Source: an uncultured Fidelibacterota bacterium | GTDB lineage: Bacteria; Fidelibacterota; Marinisomatia; Marinisomatales; UBA8229 | Direction of reading: 5' to 3' | DNA length: 57,880 nt | Assembly: GCA_913041945.1 (NCBI GenBank) | Contig: CAJWIT010000008.1 | Span: 1 to 57,880 of the forward strand | Part shown: positions 17,720 to 27,197 of the stretch, one piece after another | Layout of the letters: each line of letters starts with the position of its first letter | Position numbering within the stretch: the stretch's first letter is position 1 | The notes under the pieces: model-generated | Seen by the model: only the letters and a program-made list of their open reading frames with translations | Database searches by the model: none | Told to the model about the DNA's origin: nothing | Translations under genes and position numbers: made by a program

Positions 17720-20616
17720 TCAAGGTTCGGATTCTTTTCAGCAATACCCACTGCTTCATAAACTGCCGAATGAATCCTCTGCTGCCAGTTGTAATATTTC
17801 GGATCTTTCCACGAACGGTCAGGATGGACTGCATTCGTCAACAGAATGACAAACAGATTGTTTTCGGGGTCGATCCACAATGATGTTCCTGTATAGCCAG
17901 TATGTCCAAAACTGCTGTCGCTCAAATACACTCCACCGGAAGCTTTACCATCCGGGCTGTCCCAGCCAAGACATGGTGAACTGCCCTCCACTACGCTTGC
18001 TTTGGAAGTAAACAATTGGACAGTTTTTTCCTTAAAGATTCGCTTCCAGCCATAGATACCGCCATTCAGCATCATCTGGGAAAAAACTGCTAAATCCTCT
18101 GCTGTGGAAAATAAGCCTGCATGACCGGCGACACCGCCTAAACTATGAGCATTTTCATCATGAACTTCACCATGGATCAGCCCGGTTCTGTACCCTTCAG
18201 CAATTTCTGTGGGAACGATTCTGTGCAACTTTGCAGAGGGCGGATTGTAAAATGTGGTATTCATACCCAAAGGTTTGAATACAAGGGAATCAACCAACTC
18301 ATCCAGAGGAAATCCGCTCACTTGTTCAGCTACTTTTCCTAATGTTATTAATCCAACATCTGAATAAATTGTTTCTTCTTCAAGGTCAATCACTGGCTCC
18401 GTATTATAGACACTGTCCAAACGCGTTTTTTCTTTGCCATCCATTAAAAAATATTGTTTAAAGGGCGGAAGCCCTGCTGTATGAGTCAGCAGGTGCTTAA
18501 TAGTCATTTCACTTTTCTGTTGAAAATATTTTGGCTGTTTCCCCTTAAAGCCCGGGAGATATGTCATCACTTTTTCATCCAGATCAAGCTGTCCAGATTC
18601 TGCCAGTTTCATCACAGCGGATGTAGTTGCTACCACTTTTGTTATGGATGCCAAATCAAAAATATCCGATTTGCGCATAGCTCTTTTTTTCTTGTAGGTA
18701 TGGTAACCAACAGCGTCATGAAAAAATATCTTTCCGTCCTTCGCAGCTAACAATACTGCCCCGGGCCAGGCAGAATCAGCAGTAGCTTTTTGTAATAATG
18801 GTTGGACTTTTGATATTTCAGAATCAATTTCATAAGGCATTACATATTTTACATATTTCCCAGGAGAAAATGATGATGCTTTGAATGAAATGGGTTTCTG
18901 TTCCAATTGAATGCCAAAACCCCGGTGGGCAATTTCCGGGATGGTGATGGGAAGCGTCCCTGTAAAATCGTTTTTCCCCAGCAAGGATGTCACCAATGCA
19001 TTTTGCATCAGAGCACTTCCCTTCCAGGCACAGACATAAGCAGGTGTTTCCGGAAGCCCCTGTATTAAATATGGATTCCCAAAACTGATAAGGAGAATCC
19101 TGTCTGATCTTTGATTTAATGCATGTATAAAATTCATCTGATGATCCGGAAGAAAAATTCTGTTTTTCCATGCAGAAGGACTAGCAAAAGAATTCAGTAT
19201 AATTGGCGCATTATCCGGTATAGTTTTCAGAATCGATTCATAATACATTGTACTGTCTGATTCATCTACCTGCACTGACCGGATCCGCAGACCGCTTTGT
19301 TTCAATTCTCTGGTCGTAGTTGATTCATGGTGATCATTGGGTTGGTCGTAAATATCTATTACAACAACTTCTTCATTTTTATCAATGCTAAGGGGAAGAA
19401 AGGAATTATCATTTTTTACAAGCGTGATTGATTTTGCAGCGATTTCGTTTGCGGTTTTTTTGAATTCCGTTTTCCCAAGTATTCGCCTCGTCTCATCCAT
19501 GGAAATAGAACGCTGTTTATCCAGGCCTGCTTTTTCTTTTATTTTAAGTATTTTTAAAGCAGCATTATTAATCTGTTCTTCTGAGAGAATACCTCTGCTC
19601 ACTGCATCTTCCACTGCATCAATAGTTTCCTTAAAATGATTGTTCTGAAGGATATAATCACAGCCTGCCCGGATAGCCTGAATGACTGCAAACGTATCGG
19701 AATAATTGCTGACTATTCCCCCCATATTCATTGCATCGGTAACTACGACACCGTTAAATCCCATTTTCTCCCTCAGGATTTCCGTAACCCAGAATGGTGA
19801 CAAAGTAGCAGGGAGATTTGCTTCAGGCTGGTAATCAGGAGCATGGATGTGAGCCACCATCACCGCATCAACTCCAGCATCAATAATGGTTTGAAATGGT
19901 TTCAATTCCAACGACCACAGCCGGGATGAATCACTGGGTATGGCAGCCAGGCTGGTGTGGGAATCTGTTTCCGTATCGCCATGACCAGGGAAATGTTTCG
20001 CCGTAGCCAGCATACCGTGCTCCTGTAGTCCTTTCATAAACTGCACCGCATATTCGCCTACTACGTCCGGGTCTTCACCAAATGACCGGGTGTTAATGAT
20101 TGGATTCTTTGGGTTATTATTTACATCCGTTACCGGTGAAAAATTCCAGTGAATTCCCACAGCGCGGCCTTCCGAGGCTGCAATTTTCCCGGATTCATAA
20201 GCATAATCTGGATTATTCGTTGCTGCGATAGCCATAAGCGGGGGTAGTTCGGTCCCGTTTGGAAATCGTGCATGCAATCCTGATTCAATATCCGCATCAA
20301 AAAGAATCGGAATTTTTGACATTTTCTGCAGTTCGTTCATCATAGTCAGGGAAATGCCAACTTCTCCGGACCATAGATGAATACCCCCGATACCATCGGT
20401 CTGAATCAATGCTGTCAGTTCCTGCCATTGTTCGCTGTCTTCATTCAGGAATTCCATTCGCATATAATAGACCATCATCTGGGCAATTTTCTCTCTTAAG
20501 GTCAGATGTGTAAATGTTCTTTCCGACCATGACCTTTGAGAAAATGGGATTTTGAATCCCGCACAGGACAGAAACATAAAAAAGAATATAAAAATGACTG
20601 GTTTATAACGTATCAT
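17698..20616 (-). CDS. Glycoside hydrolase family 3 / serine beta-lactamase-type fusion lipoprotein
   Basis: 972 residues. A lipoprotein signal with Cys18 (FFMFLSC). The GH3 N-terminal domain (about 35-365) has the NagZ-type dyad motif KHFPGHGDTETDSH (207-220) and nucleophile Asp294 in VVTDAMNMGG, followed by a GH3 C-terminal-like domain to about 585. A class C beta-lactamase-like domain (about 605-960) has S-x-x-K as SITK (657-660), YSD in place of YxN (751-753) and a late GHTGYTG motif. This fusion is known from Bacteroidetes-type genomes. It would combine beta-N-acetylhexosaminidase action with D,D-peptidase or esterase-like action on muropeptides in the periplasm. Divergent from the nagZ-like operon across 65 bases. 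Confidence 0.93.
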   Translation of the reverse strand: MIRYKPVIFIFFFMFLSCAGFKIPFSQRSWSERTFTHLTLREKIAQMMVYYMRMEFLNEDSEQWQELTALIQTDGIGGIHLWSGEVGISLTMMNELQKMSKIPILFDADIESGLHARFPNGTELPPLMAIAATNNPDYAYESGKIAASEGRAVGIHWNFSPVTDVNNNPKNPIINTRSFGEDPDVVGEYAVQFMKGLQEHGMLATAKHFPGHGDTETDSHTSLAAIPSDSSRLWSLELKPFQTIIDAGVDAVMVAHIHAPDYQPEANLPATLSPFWVTEILREKMGFNGVVVTDAMNMGGIVSNYSDTFAVIQAIRAGCDYILQNNHFKETIDAVEDAVSRGILSEEQINNAALKILKIKEKAGLDKQRSISMDETRRILGKTEFKKTANEIAAKSITLVKNDNSFLPLSIDKNEEVVVIDIYDQPNDHHESTTTRELKQSGLRIRSVQVDESDSTMYYESILKTIPDNAPIILNSFASPSAWKNRIFLPDHQMNFIHALNQRSDRILLISFGNPYLIQGLPETPAYVCAWKGSALMQNALVTSLLGKNDFTGTLPITIPEIAHRGFGIQLEQKPISFKASSFSPGKYVKYVMPYEIDSEISKVQPLLQKATADSAWPGAVLLAAKDGKIFFHDAVGYHTYKKKRAMRKSDIFDLASITKVVATTSAVMKLAESGQLDLDEKVMTYLPGFKGKQPKYFQQKSEMTIKHLLTHTAGLPPFKQYFLMDGKEKTRLDSVYNTEPVIDLEEETIYSDVGLITLGKVAEQVSGFPLDELVDSLVFKPLGMNTTFYNPPSAKLHRIVPTEIAEGYRTGLIHGEVHDENAHSLGGVAGHAGLFSTAEDLAVFSQMMLNGGIYGWKRIFKEKTVQLFTSKASVVEGSSPCLGWDSPDGKASGGVYLSDSSFGHTGYTGTSLWIDPENNLFVILLTNAVHPDRSWKDPKYYNWQQRIHSAVYEAVGIAEKNPNLDWRKKWK

Positions 20617-20681
20617 TATCTAAAAATTAACTGATATTTACTGAATCTATACCTAACTTTTTAGGGTATGAAAAAATAATA
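20617..20681. promoter_or_regulatory. Divergent promoter region between two peptidoglycan-recycling transcripts
   Basis: A 65-base AT-rich gap separates the starts of the GH3/beta-lactamase fusion (minus) and the NagZ-like operon (plus), so promoters for both must lie here or within the flanking genes. No clean consensus boxes were found. A 'taaaaaattaactgatatttactg'-type AT-rich core is the only notable content. A shared regulator of muropeptide release and import would plausibly bind here. Confidence 0.4.
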
Positions 20682-21734
20682 ATGAACTTTTACTCTCAAT
20701 TGGAAAAGATAGTGGGTCAAATGATTGTCGCCGGGTTTCGCGGTGTTCACTTGAATCAAAGTAATCAAATTATAGAAGATATTCAGAAAAACAATTTAGG
20801 TGGTGTTATTCTTTATGACAAAGACATTACAGTGAATCCACATGAAAAAAGAAATATAGAATCACCGAAACAACTAAAGTTTTTGATAAAAACTCTTCAA
20901 TCCTATGCCGAAACTCCTTTGTTTATTTCCATAGATCAGGAAGGTGGCTCAGTGGCCCGGTTACAACCAAGTTACGGATTTCCTGAGTTTCCATCGTGGA
21001 ATCATATTGGTGTATTGGATAATCTTCTCATAACGGAACAGTTCGCAAATACCATTTCAGACTCCCTGGGTCAATGCGGTATCAATCTCAATTTTGCTCC
21101 TGTCCTGGATTTGGATTTTGGTACTGAGACTATTATGGGGAAATCCAACCGAGCTCTATCCTCCGATCCTAAAAAAGTAGCTGAACATTCTAAACTTTTC
21201 ATTAGAGCACTAAAGAAAAATAATATTATTTCCTGTGGAAAACATTTTCCCGGACAAGGATCTGCTATCGGTGATACCCATGAAGGGTTCACGGACATTT
21301 CAGCATCATGGACAGTGGCAGACCTCTTCCCCTTCGACGATTTGATTCAATCAGGTGACCTGGACATGATCATGACGGCACATGTATTCAATGAAAAACT
21401 GGATTCAGATTTTCCAGCATCATTATCCAGGGAAATTGTGACGGGCATGCTGAGGAAAGACCTTGGATTCACAGGTGTGGTGATCTGCGATGATCCCAGC
21501 ATGAGGGCGATTTCTGATCATTATGAACTGGAACAAACTTTTGAACTGATGTTAAATGCCGGCATCGATCTGTTCTGCCTTGGGAATAACTTGATCTATG
21601 ATCCGGACTATATCCCAAAAGCTGTATCTGCCCTATGCAACTTAGTTGAATCGGGAAAAATTCCTGAAAGCAGGATCCAGGAATCCATCGAACGGATAAA
21701 AACCCTTAAATCGAAATATAAAGTACATGGGTGA
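20682..21734 (+). CDS. Cytosolic NagZ-like beta-N-acetylhexosaminidase (GH3)
   Basis: 350 residues, no signal peptide, the size of NagZ. Motifs: 'FISIDQEGGSVARLQP' (81-96) with the substrate-binding D-E-G-G; KHFPGQG (187-193); D198-T-H200 as the acid/base dyad; and nucleophile Asp270 in VICDDPSM. NagZ enzymes release GlcNAc from GlcNAc-anhydroMurNAc-peptides in the cytosol after import by AmpG. It is first in a tightly coupled operon (8-nt overlap with the kinase gene) that includes an AmpG-like permease, which supports this role. It differs from the secreted GH3 fusion encoded divergently, so the locus has one GH3 outside and one inside the cell. Confidence 0.9.
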   Translation: MNFYSQLEKIVGQMIVAGFRGVHLNQSNQIIEDIQKNNLGGVILYDKDITVNPHEKRNIESPKQLKFLIKTLQSYAETPLFISIDQEGGSVARLQPSYGFPEFPSWNHIGVLDNLLITEQFANTISDSLGQCGINLNFAPVLDLDFGTETIMGKSNRALSSDPKKVAEHSKLFIRALKKNNIISCGKHFPGQGSAIGDTHEGFTDISASWTVADLFPFDDLIQSGDLDMIMTAHVFNEKLDSDFPASLSREIVTGMLRKDLGFTGVVICDDPSMRAISDHYELEQTFELMLNAGIDLFCLGNNLIYDPDYIPKAVSALCNLVESGKIPESRIQESIERIKTLKSKYKVHG

Positions 21735-22668
21735 TTTAACCATTCTCGGGGTTGACTGCGGAGCAACAAAGGTCATTGCACAGTCCGTCAACTTTGATCA
21801 AAATACAAAAATGCTCATTCCGGGTGATTTTCATATGGAATTATCTTACCCGGATCGTCCGAATTGGAATCCTGGTTTCATTCCAGTTCACTTGGATCTT
21901 CAACAGCAGGAATTTTCTAAAGGAAATATATGCCTGACAGAGTCAGAGATCGATCAGGGAGATGTGATCGTCGAAACGATCCAACAGGTTATTCATCAAT
22001 CTGGAGCAGACTCCATCGGACTTTGTTTTCCCGGAATAAAAAATGAGCAAGGAATTGTGATCATGGCAAACGGACCCAGGATCCCCGACTTATTGGAAAG
22101 AATCTCTGAAATTGATTCACTCTATCATGATTCGGATTGTTGTGTTTTGGGTGAATGGAAATCATCGATTGGGAAATTGGAAAAGTGTGATAATGCAGTT
22201 TATATCGGTGGTGGAACAGGTATCGCCGACGGCATCCTTCTTAAGGGTGCATTGATTGATTTTAATCAGAGAAACGACGTAAAACGATCCTGGGAATTGT
22301 TCATGCCAGATGGACGCTCTGTTGAATATTCTCTTTCGCCAAAAGGAATGACCGATCAATGGAATTCTTCCCAAAATGAAGATGTGGATTCCCTGAGTCA
22401 GTTTATTCAGCATGAAAATGCCCTTTCCATTTTTCAAAAGGCAACTGAAGCGTTTTCATTTCTAATTCAGGACAGGATTGAATTTTTCAAGAGAAATCAT
22501 TCGGAAATTGAAAAGGTTGTTATCGGGCAACGATTGGGGCAATTTCTGTCTCAAAATGATAGTTCTTTTAAATCAATGATTGAATCGTCGAAAGAAATTC
22601 CCATTGAATATTCATCTGACCGTAGAACGGCTGCCATGGGTGCAGCATGGAAAAAAGCATGCTTGTAA
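21727..22668 (+). CDS. ASKHA-fold sugar kinase (ROK/BadF-like), probable amino-sugar kinase
   Basis: 313 residues. Phosphate-1 loop GVDCGATKVIA (about 8-18) and a second loop VYIGGGTGIADG are the nucleotide-binding signatures of ROK/BadF-type kinases; FPGIKNEQG matches the ROK 'GxPGxVxxxxG' position. The ROK zinc motif (CxCGxxGCxE) is absent. The start lies within the nagZ-like gene (8-nt overlap). In this operon the likely substrate is GlcNAc or MurNAc/anhydroMurNAc released from muropeptides; this is inference from context. It could also be a regulator-like kinase without activity, but the loops look intact. Confidence 0.8.
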   Translation: MGDLTILGVDCGATKVIAQSVNFDQNTKMLIPGDFHMELSYPDRPNWNPGFIPVHLDLQQQEFSKGNICLTESEIDQGDVIVETIQQVIHQSGADSIGLCFPGIKNEQGIVIMANGPRIPDLLERISEIDSLYHDSDCCVLGEWKSSIGKLEKCDNAVYIGGGTGIADGILLKGALIDFNQRNDVKRSWELFMPDGRSVEYSLSPKGMTDQWNSSQNEDVDSLSQFIQHENALSIFQKATEAFSFLIQDRIEFFKRNHSEIEKVVIGQRLGQFLSQNDSSFKSMIESSKEIPIEYSSDRRTAAMGAAWKKACL

Positions 22669-23858
22669 AAGGAAAAATCCCGAAGAATGAACCAATCGTT
22701 TCCATTGGCCTGGTCCTTCCTGAAGACTGTCAAAAATCAGTTGAGATCACACATTCTGAAACCAATCAGAATTTTTTTATTGAATTGAAAAATGGTGAAC
22801 TTGTATCAAATGGAGAAACAGTTCCTGCTGTCAAAGTTCAAAATTCATCTACAGATTCACAAATCATCGTTCATCCGGTAAAAGCGGGGCGTGGATTCCA
22901 CTGGGAAAAACAAATTTCCGTTCATGTGTTAGGCGTCCTTGAGATCACAAATTCGAATGGCAGTCTCTTTGTCGCAAACCATCTTCCTCTGGAACAATAT
23001 CTTATGTGCGTGGCAACATCCGAAATGAGCGGTGAATGCCCATCAGCTTTATTAGAAGTTCAAACCATTGCTGCCCGTTCCTGGCTCTTGGCTGCAGCCG
23101 AACAAAAACATGCTGACCTTGGATTGGATGCCTGCAATGATGACTGCTGCCAGCGCTACCAGGGGATGAATAACTTCTCTGAGGATGCCAGGCAAAGCAC
23201 CGAAGCCAGCCGCGGCCAAGTTCTCACAATCAAGGGGGACATCTGTGATGCACGCTATTCCAAATCCTGCGGTGGCATTACGGAAGCGGGACCCAATGTC
23301 TGGCCCCAAGAAGATCTGGATTACCTCGTTTCTGTTCAGGATGGCGAACCAGCCTTTTGCGGCCCCGGTTTTATCTCTGAAGCTGACCTGCCTGAATATC
23401 TGGGGAGTGTGGATGAGCATCGATCTTATTTCAGATGGGACTTTGAAATTTTGCAGGAAGAATTGACCGATCACATGAACAAAATCCATTCCCTGAATGG
23501 AAAAGCAGTCCTGGGAATTGAAAATGAAAAACGCGGTCCTTCAGGAAGAATTATCTCCTGCGACCTTGTATATCTAGATTCAAACAATCAGCAAAAATCC
23601 AAACATCTTGAATCCGAATACGCGATTCGCCAAACTCTCTCTCCGTCTTTCCTGTTCAGCTCTGCCTTTGATATGAACCTGCAAAATGTCCAAAAAGGAA
23701 TCCCCGGATCATTTTCATTTGAGGGAAAGGGCTGGGGCCACGGTGCCGGCATGTGCCAGATTGGTGCACTTGGAATGGCACTGAGCGGTTCCACCGCTGA
23801 ATCCATCCTCACCCATTACTTTCCGAAAGCTAAGCTGACCCGGATTTATTCGTCATGA
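22647..23858 (+). CDS. SpoIID/LytB-domain protein lacking a signal peptide
   Basis: 403 residues. The SpoIID signature runs from about residue 100: 'LPLEQYLMCVATSEMSGECP' with the likely catalytic Glu126, 'EVQTIAARSWLL', 'YQGM', 'GQVLTIKGD', 'ARYSKSCGGITE' and, near the end, 'GKGWGHGAGMCQIGALGMA'. SpoIID enzymes are lytic transglycosylases. The N-terminus (MEKSMLVKGKIPKNEPIVSI) has no signal or membrane segment, so a cytosolic location is predicted. That is odd for a cell-wall enzyme but fits its place between a sugar kinase (22-nt overlap) and an AmpG-like permease (4-nt overlap). It may process imported glycan fragments. An ATG at 22659 is an alternative start. Confidence 0.87.
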   Translation: MEKSMLVKGKIPKNEPIVSIGLVLPEDCQKSVEITHSETNQNFFIELKNGELVSNGETVPAVKVQNSSTDSQIIVHPVKAGRGFHWEKQISVHVLGVLEITNSNGSLFVANHLPLEQYLMCVATSEMSGECPSALLEVQTIAARSWLLAAAEQKHADLGLDACNDDCCQRYQGMNNFSEDARQSTEASRGQVLTIKGDICDARYSKSCGGITEAGPNVWPQEDLDYLVSVQDGEPAFCGPGFISEADLPEYLGSVDEHRSYFRWDFEILQEELTDHMNKIHSLNGKAVLGIENEKRGPSGRIISCDLVYLDSNNQQKSKHLESEYAIRQTLSPSFLFSSAFDMNLQNVQKGIPGSFSFEGKGWGHGAGMCQIGALGMALSGSTAESILTHYFPKAKLTRIYSS

Positions 23859-25129
23859 AAAATCAGAGATCACCCTGGACATGGGTTCCCTCACTTTATT
23901 ACGCCGAAGGGCTGCCCTATGCAATGGTCATGCTCGTCTCAGTTGTTATGTATAAGCGGCTGGATATTTCCAATACTGAGATTGCACTCTATACCAGCTG
24001 GCTCTATCTGCCCTGGGTGATCAAGCCGCTCTGGAGCCCTCTGGTCGAAATCCTGAGGACCAAACGCTTCTGGATTGTGGCCATGCAGCTGCTGATCGGG
24101 GCTGGATTAGCCGGAGTTGCTCTGACTATTCCGGCTTCCAACTTTTTTCAACTTACACTGGCATTTTTCTGGCTCATCGCTTTCAGCTCCGCAACTCATG
24201 ATATTGCCGCTGATGGATTTTATATGCTTGGGCTCCCATCCCATGTCCAGGCCTGGTTCGTGGGCATCCGCAATACTTTTTACCGTTTTGCTATTATTAC
24301 CGGCCAGGGCCTTTTGGTGATTCTAGTTGGATGGCTGGAAACCACTACCGGAGATACAAAACTGGCATGGTCAATCATTATGGGCATCCTGAGCGGCCTG
24401 TTCATTCTTTTTTGTATTTACCATCGCCTGGTTTTGCCGCATCCAAAAACGGATGAGCCGCGCCCAGGCCTCAAACTGGGAGATGCTGTCAGGAGTTTCT
24501 TCCATGTGTTCACGGCTTATTTTAAAAAACCGAATATAGCCCTGGTGATTACATTCATTCTGCTTTACCGGTTTGGGGAAGCACAGCTGGTAAAGATTGC
24601 TCCATTGTTTATGCTGGATAAGCTTGATGCGGGCGGGCTGGGCCTTACCACCGCCGAATACGGCTTTGTGTACGGTACCCTGGGGATAATCATGCTGACC
24701 CTGGGCGGTATTGCCGGGGGCTTCCTGGCTGCAAAACATGGATTGAAGTCCTGGATTTTGTGGATGGCCCTGGCTATGAAGCTTCCGGATCTGGTTTATG
24801 TGTACATGGCTTATGCCCAGCCGGAAAGCTATCTCCTGGTAAACCTGTTTGTTGCTTTGGAACAGTTCGGATATGGATTTGGATTTACAGCTTATTTACT
24901 TTTTATGATGATGATTTCAGAAGGGGAACACAAAACAGCCCATTATGCAATCTGCACAGGGTTCATGGCTCTCGGCATGATGATTCCGGGCATGTTCAGC
25001 GGCGCTCTGCAGGAAACGATCGGATACCAGTCCTTTTTCATCTGGGTCATGGCAGCTACCATTCCAGGGTTGCTCCTCATCAGATTCCTGCCCATTGATC
25101 CTGAATTCGGGAAAAAGCAGGGAGTGTAA
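23855..25129 (+). CDS. AmpG-like muropeptide MFS permease
   Basis: 424 residues with about 12 transmembrane helices. The N-terminus 'WVPSLYYAEGLPYAMV', 'YTSWLYLPWVIKPLWSPLVE' and 'FSSATHDIAADGFYM' are the hallmark helices 1-4 of the AmpG/acetyl-CoA-transporter-like MFS branch. AmpG imports GlcNAc-anhydroMurNAc-peptides across the inner membrane by proton symport. The ATGA overlap with the SpoIID-like gene and a 1-base gap to the next gene place it in the middle of the recycling operon. GC content rises visibly here compared with flanking genes, which may reflect expression or constraint in membrane proteins. Confidence 0.9.
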   Translation: MKNQRSPWTWVPSLYYAEGLPYAMVMLVSVVMYKRLDISNTEIALYTSWLYLPWVIKPLWSPLVEILRTKRFWIVAMQLLIGAGLAGVALTIPASNFFQLTLAFFWLIAFSSATHDIAADGFYMLGLPSHVQAWFVGIRNTFYRFAIITGQGLLVILVGWLETTTGDTKLAWSIIMGILSGLFILFCIYHRLVLPHPKTDEPRPGLKLGDAVRSFFHVFTAYFKKPNIALVITFILLYRFGEAQLVKIAPLFMLDKLDAGGLGLTTAEYGFVYGTLGIIMLTLGGIAGGFLAAKHGLKSWILWMALAMKLPDLVYVYMAYAQPESYLLVNLFVALEQFGYGFGFTAYLLFMMMISEGEHKTAHYAICTGFMALGMMIPGMFSGALQETIGYQSFFIWVMAATIPGLLLIRFLPIDPEFGKKQGV

Positions 25130-25130
25130 C

Positions 25131-26255
25131 ATGACAGATCAGCAACAAAGATTTGTCTCACTGGACGTGTTCCGCGGCATGACGATTGCCTTGATGATCC
25201 TGGTAAATACACCGGGTACATGGGCGCATGTTTATGCTCCATTGCGCCACGCAAAATGGCATGGATGTACCTTAACAGATCTGGTTTTCCCATTTTTCCT
25301 TTTCATCGTTGGTGTGGCCATGCGGTTTTCATTTCACAAGTTCGATTTTGTTCTTTCATCTGCACTAACAAGAAAAATATTCAGGCGGGTGTTCATCATT
25401 TTTCTTTGTGGTTTGTTTCTTTCAGCTTTTCCATTTATCGGCCTGGATGGGGGCTGGTCCAGTTTTCGAATTATGGGTGTTCTTCAGCGAATCGGCCTGG
25501 CATACGGCTGTGCAGCTTTCCTGATACTTGTCCTTAAGCGCAGCCAGATTATTACAGTTTCAGGAATCCTTCTGGTAGCCTATTGGTTTATTCTCTGGAT
25601 TTTTGGGTGGATAAAAGGAGTGGATCCGTACGCATTGGAAACCAATCTACCAAGGATGGTGGATCTGGCTATCCTGGGAGAGCCCCATTTATACATGGGT
25701 ACCGGCATCCCCTTTGATCCGGAAGGTTTGTTGAGCACAATCCCTGCTGTGGTGACAGTTTTAATCGGATACTTCACTGGAATAATTCTTCAGGAGAAAA
25801 GGGATGGAATGGAACGGGTAAAATACATTGTGAAAGCAGGAGCTGGTATTGCCGTGGCTGGCTGGCTTTGGGGATTTCTTTTCCCTGTCAACAAACAACT
25901 TTGGACAAGTTCCTATGTTCTGTACACAGGAGGTCTTGCCATGCTCATTTTGGCTGTTTGCGTTTGGGCTGTTGATCTCAAAGGATACAAAAAACCTGCC
26001 CGCCCATTCATCATTTTTGGCACGAACTCTATTTTCCTGTTTGTCGCTTCCGGTTTGTGGGTGAAGACAATCCTGAAAGTGAAATTTACATTAGGTGAGA
26101 GAACCGTATCAGGATACACGTATTTATACCAAACGGTCTTTCAGCCTCTTGCTGGCGACCTGAATGGTTCTTTACTCTTTGCCCTGTCTCATGTAGGGAT
26201 ATGGTGGCTGGTGCTCTATTGGATGTACCGAAAAAAGATTTTCATTAAAATATAG
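25131..26255 (+). CDS. HGSNAT/DUF5009-like multipass acyltransferase (NagX-type)
   Basis: 374 residues from the ATG at 25131, which has GGGAG upstream and sits 1 base after the permease stop; an in-frame TTG at 25095 is less likely. The N-terminus 'RFVSLDVFRGMTIALMILVN' and the loop 'RHAKWHGCTLTDLVFPFFLF', with a candidate catalytic His, are the family signature. About 10-11 transmembrane helices. Relatives transfer acetyl groups from cytosolic acetyl-CoA to a glucosamine sugar (heparan-alpha-glucosaminide N-acetyltransferase) and occur with amino-sugar genes in bacteria. Here it could re-acetylate glucosamine or muramic acid residues during recycling; this is inference. Confidence 0.87.
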   Translation: MTDQQQRFVSLDVFRGMTIALMILVNTPGTWAHVYAPLRHAKWHGCTLTDLVFPFFLFIVGVAMRFSFHKFDFVLSSALTRKIFRRVFIIFLCGLFLSAFPFIGLDGGWSSFRIMGVLQRIGLAYGCAAFLILVLKRSQIITVSGILLVAYWFILWIFGWIKGVDPYALETNLPRMVDLAILGEPHLYMGTGIPFDPEGLLSTIPAVVTVLIGYFTGIILQEKRDGMERVKYIVKAGAGIAVAGWLWGFLFPVNKQLWTSSYVLYTGGLAMLILAVCVWAVDLKGYKKPARPFIIFGTNSIFLFVASGLWVKTILKVKFTLGERTVSGYTYLYQTVFQPLAGDLNGSLLFALSHVGIWWLVLYWMYRKKIFIKI

Positions 26256-26278
26256 TAAATTTACCGGAAAGGATAATC

Positions 26279-27022
26279 ATGGCACAGAAAGTATTCATTA
26301 CGGGAGCGAGCAGCGGGATTGGTGAAGCTTTGGCATATGTCTACGCCCATAAAGGAGCTGTGCTTGGTCTCGCAGCCCGGCGGACCGACCGTTTAGAACA
26401 GGTGGCGGAGCGCTGCAGGGAGCTTGGAGGCCATCCCCATATTTATACTCTGGATGTAGCGGACCAATCCGCCTGCCAGTTGACAGCGAAGCAATTTATT
26501 GAGGATGCTGGGGGAATTGACACTGTTATTGCCAATGCAGGAGTTGGAGGTAAGGATAAGATTACCTCTGGAGACCCTGAACACATAAACCGGATTCTAC
26601 GGATTAATATCATGGGCGTTACCAACACGGTTATTCCATTTCTGCCCAGTATGAAGGAACAGAAATCCGGACAGGTGGCAATCATCAGCTCCATTGCAGG
26701 GACACGGGGACTTATAGGCCATGGGGGATATTCTGCTTCTAAGGCGGCCCTGCGGATTATGACTGATAGCTGGGAGTATACCCTGCGCCGGCATAACATC
26801 ACAACCACAACCATTTATCCAGGCTGGATCGAAACGGAAATGACTGCAAATATTAAAAACAAAATGTGGTTCCTCATGGATGCTGACACCGCTGCCAAGA
26901 AAATTATAGGAACAATAAACAAGGGAAAGCGCAGCTATATTCTTCCCTGGCAATGGAACATTATCGTACCTATCATGCGGATAATTCCCCGCGGGTTAAT
27001 CCGGATGCTCACCACAAAATGA
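26279..27022 (+). CDS. Short-chain dehydrogenase/reductase
   Basis: 247 residues of the classical SDR type: cofactor motif TGASSGIG (8-15), NAG (86-88), Ser138 in ISSIAG, and the YSASK motif with Tyr151 and Lys155. AARRTDR at about 32-38 suggests NADP preference. A conserved 'PGWIETEMT' follows the active site. GGAAAGGAT lies just before the ATG. It is 23 nt downstream of the acyltransferase and probably last in the operon, but its substrate is not predictable and its link to peptidoglycan recycling is unproven. Sugar or lipid ketone reduction are both possible. Confidence 0.9.
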   Translation: MAQKVFITGASSGIGEALAYVYAHKGAVLGLAARRTDRLEQVAERCRELGGHPHIYTLDVADQSACQLTAKQFIEDAGGIDTVIANAGVGGKDKITSGDPEHINRILRINIMGVTNTVIPFLPSMKEQKSGQVAIISSIAGTRGLIGHGGYSASKAALRIMTDSWEYTLRRHNITTTTIYPGWIETEMTANIKNKMWFLMDADTAAKKIIGTINKGKRSYILPWQWNIIVPIMRIIPRGLIRMLTTK

Positions 27023-27113
27023 GTTCATAGGCTCGCTAATTGGAAAAAAGGCGATTTATATATAAATTGACAAGCTAAGAATTACATTCCGAAAGAGTTA
27101 TGAGGAGTTTATT

Positions 27114-27197
27114 ATGAAGAAACTGATGGCAACCTGTTTGTTATTTTCGGTAGCCACTCTTGCTTCTGTCTTTGAAGAAGGTGATAAAATCAGTTGA
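27114..27197 (+). CDS. 27-codon signal-peptide-like leader ORF coupled to the SLC13 transporter gene
   Basis: A strong Shine-Dalgarno (GAGGAG, 27102-27107) with 6-nt spacing precedes an ATG that opens MKKLMATCLLFSVATLAS then VFEEGDKIS and a TGA. The first 18 residues are a textbook signal peptide. The residues after it resemble the beginning of an exported redoxin-type protein. The stop overlaps the TTG start of the next gene as TTGA (27194-27197), so terminating ribosomes could re-initiate on the transporter. It is either a genuine short leader peptide or the N-terminal stub of a truncated secreted protein whose initiation signals have been captured. The rest of 27023-27113 is AT-rich and probably holds the promoter. 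Confidence 0.55.
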   Translation: MKKLMATCLLFSVATLASVFEEGDKIS

